Source of the DNA: Hortaea werneckii
Lineage: Eukaryota; Ascomycota; Dothideomycetes; Mycosphaerellales; Teratosphaeriaceae
Reading direction: 5' to 3'
DNA length: 64,000 bases
Assembly (NCBI GenBank): GCA_037044905.1
Contig: JBAOKB010000118.1
Coordinates: 1-64,000 of the forward strand
The notes below the pieces were generated by a model that saw only the letters and a list, made by a program, of their open reading frames with translations, was not told where the DNA came from and ran no database searches. The translations under genes and the position numbers were made by a program. This document shows positions 33,789-44,383 of the stretch, one piece after another (position 1 is the first letter of the stretch; each line of letters starts with the position of its first letter).

Positions 33789-34739
33789 ATGCAGTCAGTT
33801 CGGCAGGTACAGCGTCTCAACGATCTCGAGCTTCAAAAGGTGGTTCCACCGAATGCATCCTGGCACACAGACTATCGCGACACAGCTTACATCTACATTG
33901 GCGGCTTACCCTTTGAGCTGTCGGAAGGCGATGTCCTAACCATCTTCTCGCAATATGGCAATCCCGTTCACATCAACCTCGTTCGCGACAAGGAAACGGG
34001 CAAAAGCAAAGGATTCGCATTCCTGAAATACGAAGACCAGCGGAGTTGCGATCTGGCTGTGGACAACCTGAGCGGAGCTGGCGTGATGGGCAGAGTGATC
34101 AGTGTAGACCACACGCGGTACAAAAAGAAAGAAGGCGAGATTGAGACGGTGGGAGACGAGACTGAAGACGGCGATGAAACGGACAGAGAAGGAGCAGCGC
34201 GGAGTAAGCGAAGGAGAACGGAAAGCGAAAGCGAGGAGGAGCGGCCGATGATTAAGGAGGAGGTTGAGTTGGCGAAGTTGAAGAACAGCATGGACGATGA
34301 TGACCCAATGAAGGCGTACATGATCCAAGAAAAGCAAGCAGAGATTGAAGATGCGCTAAAGGCCGTCTCTTTGCGAAAGTCCAAGGACAAGGACCGGGAG
34401 AGAAGACACAGACACAAGCATCATCACAGGTCGCGCAGAAATCATTCGGACGATGAGGATACCCATAAGAAAGATAGACATCGTTCAAGGCGGCACCGGG
34501 AGGACAACGTAGACGGAGAACGTGATGGGCGACGAAGTTGGAGGTCGAAAATGGATCGTGCGACAGGATCAGATTCCGAAGACGGAGGAGCGCAACGACA
34601 CACAAGAAGGTCACGAAGGGACAGGACGGCTACGCCACAGTCCGATGATGACCGACGGAGACGGCGGGAAAGAAGCAAGCGAGATGATTCCGTGCCCGAT
34701 GATCGAAGTAGGAGTCGTGAGCACCACCGGCGACGATAA
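33789..34739 (+). CDS. IST3: U2 snRNP / RES-complex splicing factor Ist3 (RBMX2)
   Basis: 316 residues, single exon. The N-terminus (RQVQRLNDLELQKVVPPNASWHTDY) is typical of Ist3/RBMX2. An RRM follows at residues 36-112 with RNP2 YIYIGGLP and RNP1 KSKGFAFLKY, then a long Arg/Ser/Asp/Glu/His-rich tail. In yeast Ist3 (Snu17), with Bud13 and Pml1, forms the pre-mRNA retention and splicing complex on the U2 snRNP in the nucleus. The tail is longer than in yeast and similar to other Pezizomycotina. No frame problem. Confidence 0.92.
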   Translation: MQSVRQVQRLNDLELQKVVPPNASWHTDYRDTAYIYIGGLPFELSEGDVLTIFSQYGNPVHINLVRDKETGKSKGFAFLKYEDQRSCDLAVDNLSGAGVMGRVISVDHTRYKKKEGEIETVGDETEDGDETDREGAARSKRRRTESESEEERPMIKEEVELAKLKNSMDDDDPMKAYMIQEKQAEIEDALKAVSLRKSKDKDRERRHRHKHHHRSRRNHSDDEDTHKKDRHRSRRHREDNVDGERDGRRSWRSKMDRATGSDSEDGGAQRHTRRSRRDRTATPQSDDDRRRRRERSKRDDSVPDDRSRSREHHRRR

Positions 34740-35498
34740 GCCTGCTCGATTGGGAGGAAGGCGCCATAGCGCAACGAGTCTAAGGCTCAGGCGACTTTTT
34801 ATGGCTGCAACAATTGCAATCCGCGTAATCACGCTGCCACAGCAGCATATCCCGCTAGCCCAAAAGATTCGGCTGTGTGGTGGAGCAGGATTCGACATGC
34901 ACTCGAGCTGTGATCTCGCAGGGCTTTGCAAACTGGCGTGGATGCGGCGCACGCACCTGTCGCGAATGCTTCCCGTTACAAGTAGTCTTTCACATTAGCC
35001 AAGCTGGGCTCGTAATGCCTGACCATAGATGCCGGGAAGCGGAATTCAATTTGCTTTGCATTGCCCATAGATGCCACGTTAGTCAATTCATCAATGTGTA
35101 ATGAGTTGAATGATGTGATTTCCATGCTGGATGGTGGTTGCCCATTTTCAGTGATAGTGACCCTTTCCTCCTAACTGAGGGGCAATTTGGCCTCCGAAGC
35201 TCAGTAGGCCAGCCCAGGACGTCTGCTAGAAACTCCGTGTCCAACTTGCCGTCGAGTCTTCATTGCATTACCCTGTAAGGAAACCATGGCAGGCTAAGCA
35301 GGGCGCCTTGTAGTGAATCCCATCGCGACGTAAAGCTGCGGCAAATCTTCGGCATCTTGCTCGCCAGTTGAAACAACATCTCAAAGCAGCCGCTATGCAC
35401 GTTTGGCCGGCTATATAGGCAATGATCATGTGACACATGGGAAACCCGCGTCCAGGAGAATCAATCGAGAAAACAGCGGACATACAATCATAGCCCGG
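34740..35498. other. Intergenic between IST3 and 35499 gene
   Basis: No gene supported; it should hold the IST3 3' end and the promoter of the next gene. Confidence 0.4.
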
Positions 35499-36128
35499 AT
35501 GGCCGCCCAACACGACAAGCCAGGCAATTGGGCCAACTATGTCCCGCACGATCTCAAATACGCCGCCGACTTCGAAGACGCTCTTGCGAAAGTCGCATTA
35601 GATGCCGACACCATTCACGATGGGATCCGCGTCCTCCCAGACAGTAGCGACGAACAGGCCGTCGACGGCGCGAGCGTGCGCGCCAAGGACGTCAACATGC
35701 AGAGCCTACCCAACATCTCCGAAGACGATTTGCCTTTACCACTTGAAGACTCGCGTCGCATCTTTGTCAGCCCCGTTCCCGGCGTAAAACTCACCCATCC
35801 CGCTGGCTATCTCGAAGGAGGACCCGGTCTGGATCCGGAAATGGACACGTTCCAGGAGGACTTCCTCGCCAGGCATCCCGATGTCACTACACCGGCCGAT
35901 CTGAAAAGCGCTGTGGGGAGGGAAGTGGACGAAGCTGTTGAGCAGTTGAAGGAGAGGTTAAGGAAGAGAAGGGCAGCCAAAGAGCGCAACGAGCAGATTG
36001 AGAAGGAGCTCAAGGCATTGCGGGACCAGCATGAGATGGAGTTGAAGATTCATAATCGGATGCGGGAGGAGAGCGAGCGGAAGAAGGAGGCGCGGGAGAA
36101 GAGACGAAGGGATCGTGAAGGTGGATGA
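35499..36128 (+). CDS. Conserved-looking hypothetical protein with C-terminal coiled coil
   Basis: The start is placed at 35499 (MAAQHDKPGNWANYVPHDLKYAADFEDAL) rather than the in-frame ATG at 35403, because the extra 32 residues lack coding character. 209 residues: a compact N-terminal part, a Pro/Leu-rich middle (FVSPVPGVKLTHPAGYLEGG) and residues 135-205 as a highly charged helix (KERLRKRRAAKERNEQIEKEL). No named family recognised. The open frame on both sides of the chosen start is intact. Confidence 0.65.
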   Translation: MAAQHDKPGNWANYVPHDLKYAADFEDALAKVALDADTIHDGIRVLPDSSDEQAVDGASVRAKDVNMQSLPNISEDDLPLPLEDSRRIFVSPVPGVKLTHPAGYLEGGPGLDPEMDTFQEDFLARHPDVTTPADLKSAVGREVDEAVEQLKERLRKRRAAKERNEQIEKELKALRDQHEMELKIHNRMREESERKKEAREKRRRDREGG

Positions 36129-36968
36129 GTGCGGCAGAGGAGCGGAGAACCCTTTGGAGCGGCTGGATGTGGATGAACCGCAAGTTCTTGGATTGCACTG
36201 CAAAGCGTGCGCAACCATCAGTGTTTGTTTTTACATGGCGACCGCAGATCCTACCTCGCTGGCAAACACGCGACTATGCAGAGTCAGCAGTCCGTCGCGG
36301 CACGAGGACGAACGTACCAAGGACGTTGTGGCAAACAGATCCACTCACGACTGCAGCGATGACTCAGACAGAAGTGCAAGCGACATCAGACCAATACAAC
36401 ATGTCAGAGGAGTACAGAGGGCTGTGTCCTAGTCGCCATATCGACATATCCAACCAAGATAGCACGACGCCAGCCGGGAAGATTATGTATGCCGCAGGGA
36501 CGAGGACGATCTTCTGGGCCGAGAGCGCTCAGCTACACTTCCTCAGTGAGCGCAGAGCTACTCTGAGGGCGAAAGCACCACACTTTGCCTATTGAACAAA
36601 GCGATCTGCGGGAGACCATTGTCAATGTAGAAGATGAGTCTACCCCACCAACCGGCAGCTCCACGGTATAGCCTTGGCCTCTCGTGTTAGACGAACAGCC
36701 GCGGACTCCATACATAGTCTGGCAAGGCTTCAGTATAGCGGGATCTCACCAACAAGCCAGCCAGGTATGAACTGTTTGGACATACATGTAGCTCTTGATC
36801 ACACAGATAGATAGCAGAACAAGCATTCATGTCACCAGAAGTACGGTTGCCCTTACTGACTTGCTTGATTTGCGTTTTCCAGTCATAAGATGTGACGGGC
36901 TAAGTAATTACTTGGTATCTCTCCAGACCTCTGGAAATGCGGTGCATCTACGCAACTCCAACCACGAG
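36129..36968. other. Intergenic, convergent 3' ends
   Basis: 840 bp with only short overlapping frames; no RNA or repeat seen. Confidence 0.4.
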
Positions 36969-37814
36969 CTACTCGAAGAAGCCGTCCTCGCTATCCTCAT
37001 CACTCTCCTCCTTTGCAGCAGCCTGAGCAGCCCGCCTCTCGCGACGATTCCCATGCAAATCACCCGTCTCCGGCTTCTCCTTCTGCCGTTTCCGCTTAGA
37101 TGGCAGAGTCGAAGCAAGACCCTCAGGCTTCTCGGAATCATCTTTCGTATCACCTGTAAGCTTGCCGTTACGTAGTGCACCCAGCGTACCATCTTCCGCG
37201 CACTGTTTTACTTTTGCCCACATTTCCGCATCGCCCTGTCGCTCTGCTTCCTTTTTCTCGTCCGCGTCCTCCGGCTCCTCGCTGCCATTCTGCGCCTCAC
37301 TCGTTCCATCCTTGTTCTTCTTATTCGTGGGGAAGAGCGGCTTGTACGGCAGGTCGAGCGGATAGTAGATAGCATAATCGACATCGACCTGAGCATCCTG
37401 GACCTTCTTCTCCGCTTCCAGTGTTTCCTCCTCTTTGCCGCGTTCAAGCCCCTGCAACTCCTTCTTTGCCCGCTTCAACCTCTTCGTCGCTTTCTGCCGG
37501 TCGAAGAACCGGATCTTGTGCCACCGCCCAATCATATCACTCCGCTTCTTCGCCCGCTGCTCTTCGTCCAGTTCATGCTGCGCAGTCCGTAAGGCCCGCT
37601 CCTTCTCGATTCGGACATTGGGCGGCAGGTCATCATTGTGCTCGAGCATGCGCCGAAGCGAGCGGACCTGGGACTTGAGGTCGTTGACGGTATGGGCCTT
37701 TTTGAAGGATTTCTTGCCGAGATTGTTAGGCTTCTGCTTCTTGCGACGGGGTTCTTCGGGGACTTGGGCATGGCGAGACGGGTGAACTGAGGGATTAGGG
37801 CGTTTTGTAGCCAT
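36969..37814 (-). CDS. EFG1: rRNA-processing protein EFG1
   Basis: The start is at 37814 (MATKRPNPSVHPSRHAQ); the longer frame to 37913 lacks support. 281 residues. The core KKAHTVNDLKSQVRSLRRML, IGRWHKIRFFDRQKATKRLKR and DVDYAIYYPLDLPYKPLFP is diagnostic of the Efg1 family, which is needed for early 18S rRNA processing in the nucleolus. Mostly helical and Lys/Arg rich, with an acidic C-terminus (EESDEDSEDG). Intact, no intron. Confidence 0.92.
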   Translation of the reverse strand: MATKRPNPSVHPSRHAQVPEEPRRKKQKPNNLGKKSFKKAHTVNDLKSQVRSLRRMLEHNDDLPPNVRIEKERALRTAQHELDEEQRAKKRSDMIGRWHKIRFFDRQKATKRLKRAKKELQGLERGKEEETLEAEKKVQDAQVDVDYAIYYPLDLPYKPLFPTNKKNKDGTSEAQNGSEEPEDADEKKEAERQGDAEMWAKVKQCAEDGTLGALRNGKLTGDTKDDSEKPEGLASTLPSKRKRQKEKPETGDLHGNRRERRAAQAAAKEESDEDSEDGFFE

Positions 37815-38570
37815 ATCGGAAGTTTTTGCTGAGTTGTTGCGTTTATGAGGAGCGGTCGTAAAGCATAGGCTCGTCTTCATTCGCGCGCTGAAAGACTTCA
37901 TGGTTCGGAGCAAAAGTCGGCGTTAAGCCCAGCCGTCTGTGCGCCTCCGATGTCCTTCCTTTTCTGGTCACACCCAACCTACACCAACTCAAGTTTGCTG
38001 ACAGACAGAAGAAGGTCGGTAACGCATGTTTAATCTAACCCGCATCGCAACATGAATGCGCATCGAAACATCTCTTCGCTCATGCGAAATGTGCATCTAC
38101 CCGTTAGGTCGGCGTAAGCATCGTCAAAGCCGCACCAAGTTGACCAAACAGATCTACTCCTCCCATCCCGACATGCGGCAGACCCATCAATACAAGAAAT
38201 AACCTCGCAATGCTTCTACATACCGACTATCGTATCAGTGCGTAGTCGCTGAGCGTGTCACAAAAATATAACACAATGTTTCTTCTAGGTTGAATGCGTC
38301 TATTCAATGGCAGCCATTGCTAGTCTTCATGATCCGCCAGCCACCAAATAAAGCTAATTACGAAAAGTGATCGTGCCTGTCGCCAGCTCGTATTTATCCT
38401 CAAAAGCCACAAATCACTCCTGTCGAAAGCCTCTATCGTCTATAGCTGATGAAGAGAGGCATCGAACACCGTTCCTCCGACAAAGGAAAATGCAAGTAAG
38501 CCAAAGCTCTTGTGCGATCGACCGCAGCTCGTATCGCACGGAAGCAAATGACTTAGGTTGATGTATGCAT
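37815..38570. other. Intergenic region upstream of EFG1
   Basis: EFG1 promoter side plus the 3' flank of the wall-protein gene. Nothing else identified. Confidence 0.4.
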
Positions 38571-39416
38571 TTACAGGAAGAAGGCGGCGAAAGCACCAGC
38601 GCCAACAAGGGCACCAGCAGCGTTCATGTGGGCGGCACCTCCAGTGAAAGGAGCAGAGGTGGAGGAAGGCATGGCACTGCAATGAAGGTTAGCTTTGGAC
38701 CTCGTATTTTTGGTTATTGGCTTATGGAACGGCATACCCAGTGCCGGAGGCATAACCAGTACCCATGGCGTAGCCGCCAGACGGAGCAGCGGTTCCAGAA
38801 GCAGCCGCAACACCGCTAGCGCCAGCAGCACCGCCGACGGGGGCGACGGGGTAGGAGTTGGTCGGGTAAGGAGCCTGAGCCGGAGCAGACGAGACACCCG
38901 CAGCTGGGGCAGTACCGTATGGCTGAGCGACCGGAGCAGTGCCCATCGGGACAGAGACAGCCGGAGCGGAGCTCTCAGCAACCGGGGCCACAGGAGTAGA
39001 AGCGGGGCCAGAGGGCGCGGCGGCCGGGGCAGTACCCATTGGGGCAGATGGCGCAGAGGCGGGAGCGGTGCCCATTGGGACAGAGACAGCCGGGGCGGAG
39101 CTCTCAGCGACCGGAGCAACTGGCGAAGAAGCCGGGATCGAAGAGGTGAGGCAGGTCGTGTCGACAGGGGCGGAGCTGGTGTAAGCTGCCGGCGCAACAA
39201 GGCTGCTCACGCTGGAGACCTCAGCAGCAGGGACGGAGCTGGTGGCGGCCATGGCAGGAGCAGAGGTCTTGTCGGCCGGGCAGTTGGTGACTTCAGGACC
39301 GCAGGAAGTGACGGTGTGGATCTGAGTGTTGTAGATGGTCTCAGTCTCCCTCTTCATGTGAGGGGACGCGAAGGCAGCGCCCGCGAGAAGGGTGGCGGCG
39401 ACAAAGAGTAACGCAT
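38571..39416 (-). CDS. GPI-anchored Ala/Pro/Ser-rich cell-wall protein
   Basis: The start at 39416 yields a signal peptide once one base is added near 39401 (MRYSL, then VAATLLAGAAFASP). The mature part begins HMKRETETIYNTQ with CGPEVTNCP, then a low-complexity Ala/Pro/Ser/Val region with two near copies of PVAPVAESSAPAVSVPMGTAP. A 61-nt intron (38737-38677) leads to a C-terminal exon GGAAHMNAAGALVGAGAFAAFFL, a classical GPI-anchor signal, stop at 38571. Likely attached to plasma membrane or wall glucan. No catalytic domain. The internal repeats may vary in number among strains. Confidence 0.8.
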
Positions 39417-40335
39417 TTTGAAATTGGAAATGGTGGGATTGGAATCGGTGTCGAAGAAGAAGGTAGGTGGAACGAAGGAAGAATGAGCGGCGAGATTGGT
39501 CTCGTTATGGGGAGAGTGTGAAGAGAGTGGACGACCGGAGTCAAGTATTACAATAGTGTACTGTGCGTGAGGCCGGGAAGAGAAGAGAAGATGAAACTGG
39601 GAGCAGCGCTTATAATTGCGTGTACAGCATGGTCGACACCCGGCAGTCGCTGGGGATGGGATGAGATTATGCTCATCGCTAGCCGTCCGCATGGACCAAA
39701 TCTTCGTCCATAAGGGTAAGGCGCAAGGGCCATGTTTCAGTCTGCACGCGTGTGGAGTCCCGGAGATCTTGTTCTGTACACAGTACTGTATCCTGAAATA
39801 CAGTACAGTGGATTCTAGGCCGCAAGAGGCACTGCGGTGTGGCTTGTGAGTGTCATGTTCGGACGATGACATGGGGACGCCCATAGTCCATCACGAACTG
39901 GCTGGTAGAATCAAAATCATCGTCGGTGCTTCTGAGCGGCTGCAGCATGGACGCTATGCCAATGGATGGACTGGTTGATTGAGTGTGATGAGACAGACAG
40001 GAAAGGATAGGCGGATGCGGCGTGTGAGGTCGAGACCGTTCGCTCGGTCCAGCTGCTGAAGGACCAATAAGCTACGCTTGGCGGCCTAATGCCGGCCGCT
40101 ACCGAAACACCCGCATGAAAGGGGTCCCCTATACACGTTTGCATCAACCAAAGGCAGCCGCGCGTCTGAAGTAGATCGGAATCATGTGCGATGGGCGACG
40201 AGGCTGTGCAAATCCATACCGTTCCGTTCTCGGCCACTTCGCAAGCGTGACGCGGACGCCGTTACCCGACATACGTACACATTGCCACTGAGACACCCGC
40301 GCCCCTATCTGGAGAGCAAAGGGGGACAGGACAGC
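39417..40335. other. Divergent promoter region (wall protein / Mutator-like gene)
   Basis: No gene supported. An in-frame open stretch precedes 40336 but looks like 5' UTR. Confidence 0.4.
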
Positions 40336-41169
40336 ATGGACGAAATCGATTCGCTTCGTCAGCAACTGGCCGCCGCCGAATGCCTGGTGGATAACTTGCG
40401 CACCAAGCTGCGTCAGGCCGAAGACCAGTATGCGGCGGCTCAGCAGTTCCACGACCAGCATCTTCCCCAATGCCACAACCCAGCCACAGCCCTGCAGCAA
40501 GCATCTGTCGTCGCAAGCGAAACGCCTCCTCGAGCGGTCGATCTCGATCAGAGACTTGGTCCAAATCACCTCAGTACTACTGACGACAGAACGCCTACTG
40601 CAGATGGTGAGCAACCAGAGGACGGTGACGATTCCATGCCCCTTTCGACAGAACCTTTTGAATTTCCCTTGCCTGAAGGTACAACGCTTCCAAGCCTGGA
40701 GGTCAAAACTTTGTTTCCCAGCTTAAGTGCGGTCAAAGAGGCCGTAGAGGCGTACGCTCTTGCACAAGGCTGGACGCCACATACCAAGAAACGCGATCGT
40801 GTGCGCATTTGCATGGGATGTCGAGCCATCAAGGGCTGCCCATATCATGTTCGTGCCGAGTCATGTCTGGAAGGCGCCCGTATTTCTTCGTCCAAACTCG
40901 CTCATACTTGCGGCGGCAACATGAACGTTAAGCGTCATCAGACCAGCCGCCTGACATTTCTGAAGGAAGAAGTTCCAAAGTTCATGGAGATCACGCCTCA
41001 AACCCCTGCCAAAGAGATACAAGAGGCCATCTTTCAACGTCTCGGGACGAGAATCTCGCTCGCACAGTGTACCAAGTTGAAGGGCAGAACACGATACAAA
41101 AGGCCCGCGTTTCAAGGGTGTGGGCGTTGTGGAGAAGGTGGTCACAACCGGTTGACCTGCAAAGCATGA
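40336..41169 (+). CDS. Mutator-like (MULE/FAR1-type) DNA-binding protein with zinc knuckle, no transposase domain
   Basis: The start at 40336 (MDEIDSLRQQLAAAE) opens a coiled coil (residues 1-40). Residues 125-235 match the N-terminal DNA-binding region of Mutator-family transposases (LFPSLSAVKEAVEAYALAQGW, CMGCRAIKGCPYHVRA, LAHTCGG, FLKEEVPKFMEITPQTPAKEIQEAI). The C-terminus is a CX2CX4HX4C knuckle (CGRCGEGGHNRLTC). The DDE catalytic domain that should lie between them is absent. The frame is intact and not RIPed, so this may be a domesticated regulator or a non-autonomous remnant. I favour domestication at moderate confidence. Confidence 0.7.
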   Translation: MDEIDSLRQQLAAAECLVDNLRTKLRQAEDQYAAAQQFHDQHLPQCHNPATALQQASVVASETPPRAVDLDQRLGPNHLSTTDDRTPTADGEQPEDGDDSMPLSTEPFEFPLPEGTTLPSLEVKTLFPSLSAVKEAVEAYALAQGWTPHTKKRDRVRICMGCRAIKGCPYHVRAESCLEGARISSSKLAHTCGGNMNVKRHQTSRLTFLKEEVPKFMEITPQTPAKEIQEAIFQRLGTRISLAQCTKLKGRTRYKRPAFQGCGRCGEGGHNRLTCKA

Positions 41170-41906
41170 AGATTCTGTCTGACTATGGAGATGTCTAAAT
41201 TGAATGTCTTCTCAAACTCCTTTGGGAGATGCCTCCTAGGGCGCTGCTGACAAACAATCAGCTCGCCAATTCCGGCCTTCGAAAGACCCGCCTTCTGGAC
41301 CACTACCCCATTTCGACAGCCATCCGAGCCTTCGCAAAACGAACAACGGTAATTGACTTTGCGACCTCGCAATGCGGTTCAAGCTGAGGCTAAGGATCCA
41401 GACTGTTCAGGCTGGTGGTGCATCGAAGCGTGTGGAAAAGTTTGGTCCCATTCTCTTGATGGCACTGCATGCGTGGTGACTGTGATGACGAGGCGTGCAT
41501 GGCCGATCAAGCTTCAGTGCAAGGTGCTCGCGCATGCATCCGAGCTTTGTCGGGGACGGCAATGATCGCGCTCTGCGTTCAACACAGTAGATCTTTCCAG
41601 ACGCTTTCGACGCCAGTGTCACTCCGCGTTTGATGGCAGTGGGAAACAGCACCACGTCCATCTGAAGGCATGAAAATGCCAGAGTCGATGGATGTCCTTG
41701 ATTGAGCAGCCTCGCCAGCATGTCGTCTTCATTCTGATACCTTCAGGTTGACATTCACCTCAAGTTTAGAAGGATTCCATTAGCGTGCCGCTTGCTATCC
41801 TCCATATGGTCGCCAAAATCGGAATTATGCGGGTATGCCGGATGTTTTGAGTGACCTTGAGTGGCCGTGGTGATTAGATTAAGGAGCTGCTGGGTTTTGA
41901 TGCTTC
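41170..41906. other. Intergenic, convergent 3' ends
   Basis: Only short overlapping frames. Nothing supported. Confidence 0.4.
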
Positions 41907-42500
41907 TCAGTACGGCTCGCCGCCCGGTAGCTTGGCTTTCTGTGGCATCGCAAGCGATTCTTTCACGCCTTTCTCGACATCGGCTTTCAACTTTTCCTTG
42001 ACCTTCTCTTGCTGCATCCGCCTTTCTGCAGCTCGAACCTCATCATCGGCCATACCAAATGTCATATTGCCTACACCTCCACGCCCCCATGACTTGCTTG
42101 GAGCGCTACTTGATTGTGCTGTGTTGTACGACGGCGGCTCGCTACCCGTGCCAGCTCCAGCCGAGCTTGCTGGTGGCTGTGTCCCATCGCCCAGTATGTG
42201 GCTTCGATGCGCATCACTGAAGTGACCGGTTTCACTCAGCTCTTTCGGACTGTAATAGTTGCCTGCGCCGCCTCGGCCACTGTGTGCGTATCGTTGTTCT
42301 TCCTTCTCGAGATAATCGGATGGTAATGGACCTTTATGATCAGACTCGGCAGCCGCTTGATTCGCTTCTAGGTCCGCTGAGACTTTCGCATTTTGCTGTT
42401 CAACCGCCTGCAAATTGCCTAAGCCAACCGATCAGCACAACTCGACAGCGAGGGTCGCATCACATCGAGGCTCACCAGCACCACCTCGTCCGTAGGGCAT
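41907..42500 (-). CDS. DUF3602-family small Gly-rich protein
   Basis: Exon 1 is 25 nt (42500-42476, MPYGRGGA); a 57-nt intron (42475-42419) leads to a second exon continuing GNLQAVEQQNAKVSADLEAN. 178 residues. Repeats of the GRGGAGN motif (YGRGGAGN, SGRGGAGNYY, GRGGVGNMTFG) define the fungal DUF3602 family; function unknown. The C-terminal half is a charged helix (AAERRMQQEKVKEKLKADVE). Intact and well spliced. Confidence 0.85.
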
Positions 42501-42781
42501 TGTTGCGAGCTTTCGAGATCGATGGTAGTGCGGAGATGAGCTCAAGCAGTTTCGACTTCCGACTGAAGAATGTCACGCACTCAGCATAGACGGTAGTTAC
42601 AGGTAACTCGCCAGCTCCTCAAGAGTCCAGCCTGACGCAGGACATGACCTCATTCCGCAGACGCCTACGCCGGGATCTTCTCGGCTGAATACAAAGTCTA
42701 ACGATAAAGGCATGGAAAGGCTTCAGATTTCGCTGCCACCATCACTGGGTTGACTGTCTGACAAGGAGCAAATGTTACACG

Positions 42782-44089
42782 CTACTGTCGCATGCCCATC
42801 GCTGCTACCAGCTTCTCTGCAACATCAACTGCAAATGCCTCGTCGTTGACATCACGCTGGTCTTCGACGACATTAATGCCGGTGTCCTTGAGGCCAGTCT
42901 TTATGGCAGAGAAGAGCGCATTGTCCGCCTCTGCATTGTGGAAAGGACCGCCCGGTGTTGCAATCATTGACACTCCACCTACCGGCAAAACCACCTGAAC
43001 CATTCTTCTCTCTGAGGCGAATCTCTTGATCTTGTCGACGATGAAATTGCCGATAGCAGCACATTCCTCTGGAGACGTTCTCATTAGGGTGACCGTTGGA
43101 TTATGCTCGAACAGCTTCCTCCCCTGATACCGCTCAGGCACTGTCGCCTTAGGTCCGAAATTCACCATGTCAGTCGCACCGACGGAGACCAAGTAAGGTA
43201 TGCCTGCTTTCAAGGGTGCCTCGAGACGCTGCGGGCCAGCATCCATCACGCCACCACAGATCTGATCGCAAATCTCCGTCGTCGTGACATCTAAGACAGC
43301 CTCCAACACACCTTCGCTGACCAATCGTTCCATTGCTCTCCCTCCTGCGCCTGTGCAATGGAAGACGAAGCATTCAATGTTGTAATTTGCTTCCAGATGT
43401 TGGCGAATTTTATCGACACAGGGAGTCGTGACACCAAACATGGTCAACCCAACCCTCTTCTTCCTTGGCTCACCATCGGCGCTGCCAATTTCACCGATAG
43501 ACTTTTCATATTTCTGCGCCATGCCGTTAATCGCGCCGGCAGCGTTTGAAAGTATTCTTCTAAGTAGATAATTGAGGCCAGCGACATCGCAGACGGAGTA
43601 CATGAGGGTTATGTCAGTCTCTCCGATGACAGGTCGGGTGTCTCCAGAGGCGTTGGTCGACACAATCAACTTCGGAAAGCCGATAGGCAACACTTCCCGC
43701 ATCACACCGGCAGCAAGGCTGGTTCCTCCGGTGCCTCCTGCTGCGACGCAGCCATGTATCGCTTCCTCGGGGTTTTTCAGGCCTCGCTGATACGCCTCTC
43801 GCAGCCAGTTCGTTGCGCACGAGATCATGTATTTGATCACGTCACCTCGCGCCAAGCTGGCAATGTCTCGTTTGCCATCAACCGGGGCATATTTTGATGT
43901 CAAAATGTCTTGCGGCACACTGATGTTTTCGTTCTTCACGGGGTTACGGCCAACATCCACTAATGTTACTTTGGACTTGCCAGCGTCATTCTCTAAGATA
44001 CGTGACCGCAGGTATAGAATCTCGTCCAGCTTCGTATCGCATGTCCCTAGTAAAACTATGTGTGGCATGTTGATTTCCTTCTTGCCCAC
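42782..44089 (-). CDS. UPF0261 (Tm-1 N-terminal-like) ATP-binding protein
   Basis: 435 residues, single exon, intact. The family signature begins HIVLLGTCDTKLDEILYLR (residues 9-27; an alternative start is M8). Also VAAGGTGGTSLAAGVMREVLPIGFPKLIVSTNASGD, GMTMFGVTTP-like and GATDMVNFGP. This matches the N-terminal half of tomato Tm-1, whose UPF0261 domain binds ATP. The natural substrate in fungi is unknown. It is divergent, 294 bp away, from a gene for the other half of Tm-1 (44384-45276), suggesting shared control and a joint reaction. Confidence 0.88.
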   Translation of the reverse strand: MGKKEINMPHIVLLGTCDTKLDEILYLRSRILENDAGKSKVTLVDVGRNPVKNENISVPQDILTSKYAPVDGKRDIASLARGDVIKYMISCATNWLREAYQRGLKNPEEAIHGCVAAGGTGGTSLAAGVMREVLPIGFPKLIVSTNASGDTRPVIGETDITLMYSVCDVAGLNYLLRRILSNAAGAINGMAQKYEKSIGEIGSADGEPRKKRVGLTMFGVTTPCVDKIRQHLEANYNIECFVFHCTGAGGRAMERLVSEGVLEAVLDVTTTEICDQICGGVMDAGPQRLEAPLKAGIPYLVSVGATDMVNFGPKATVPERYQGRKLFEHNPTVTLMRTSPEECAAIGNFIVDKIKRFASERRMVQVVLPVGGVSMIATPGGPFHNAEADNALFSAIKTGLKDTGINVVEDQRDVNDEAFAVDVAEKLVAAMGMRQ

Positions 44090-44383
44090 TTCCAGATGTA
44101 TTGGTTAGTCGTCCGGTGTTGTAATCGTGAGGCGATGCTGTCATAGTCAATGTCGATGAAGCCTCGCAACGTGGGGCAGGAACGACATCGGTCCGCTGCA
44201 GGGACTGCATTCATCTGACATTGCGTCAACGTCAATCCGGCAATTGGTATTGCACTGTAGGCATTTCAGCCGGATTTCACTTCAGATATTTACTCAGACA
44301 GGCTCTAATTTGCGACAGGGCGTTGGACAGTGGGACAAAACTCCATTCAGTCAACGACAGAGAACATTGAGAATTGATCCAAC
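44090..44383. promoter_or_regulatory. 294-bp bidirectional promoter of the Tm-1-like pair
   Basis: Short gap between two divergent starts. No individual site could be assigned. Confidence 0.55.

Noticed and set aside
38571..39411. Plus-strand 238-residue and minus-strand 209-residue frames
   Set aside because: Other-frame readings of the Ala/Pro-rich wall-protein repeats.
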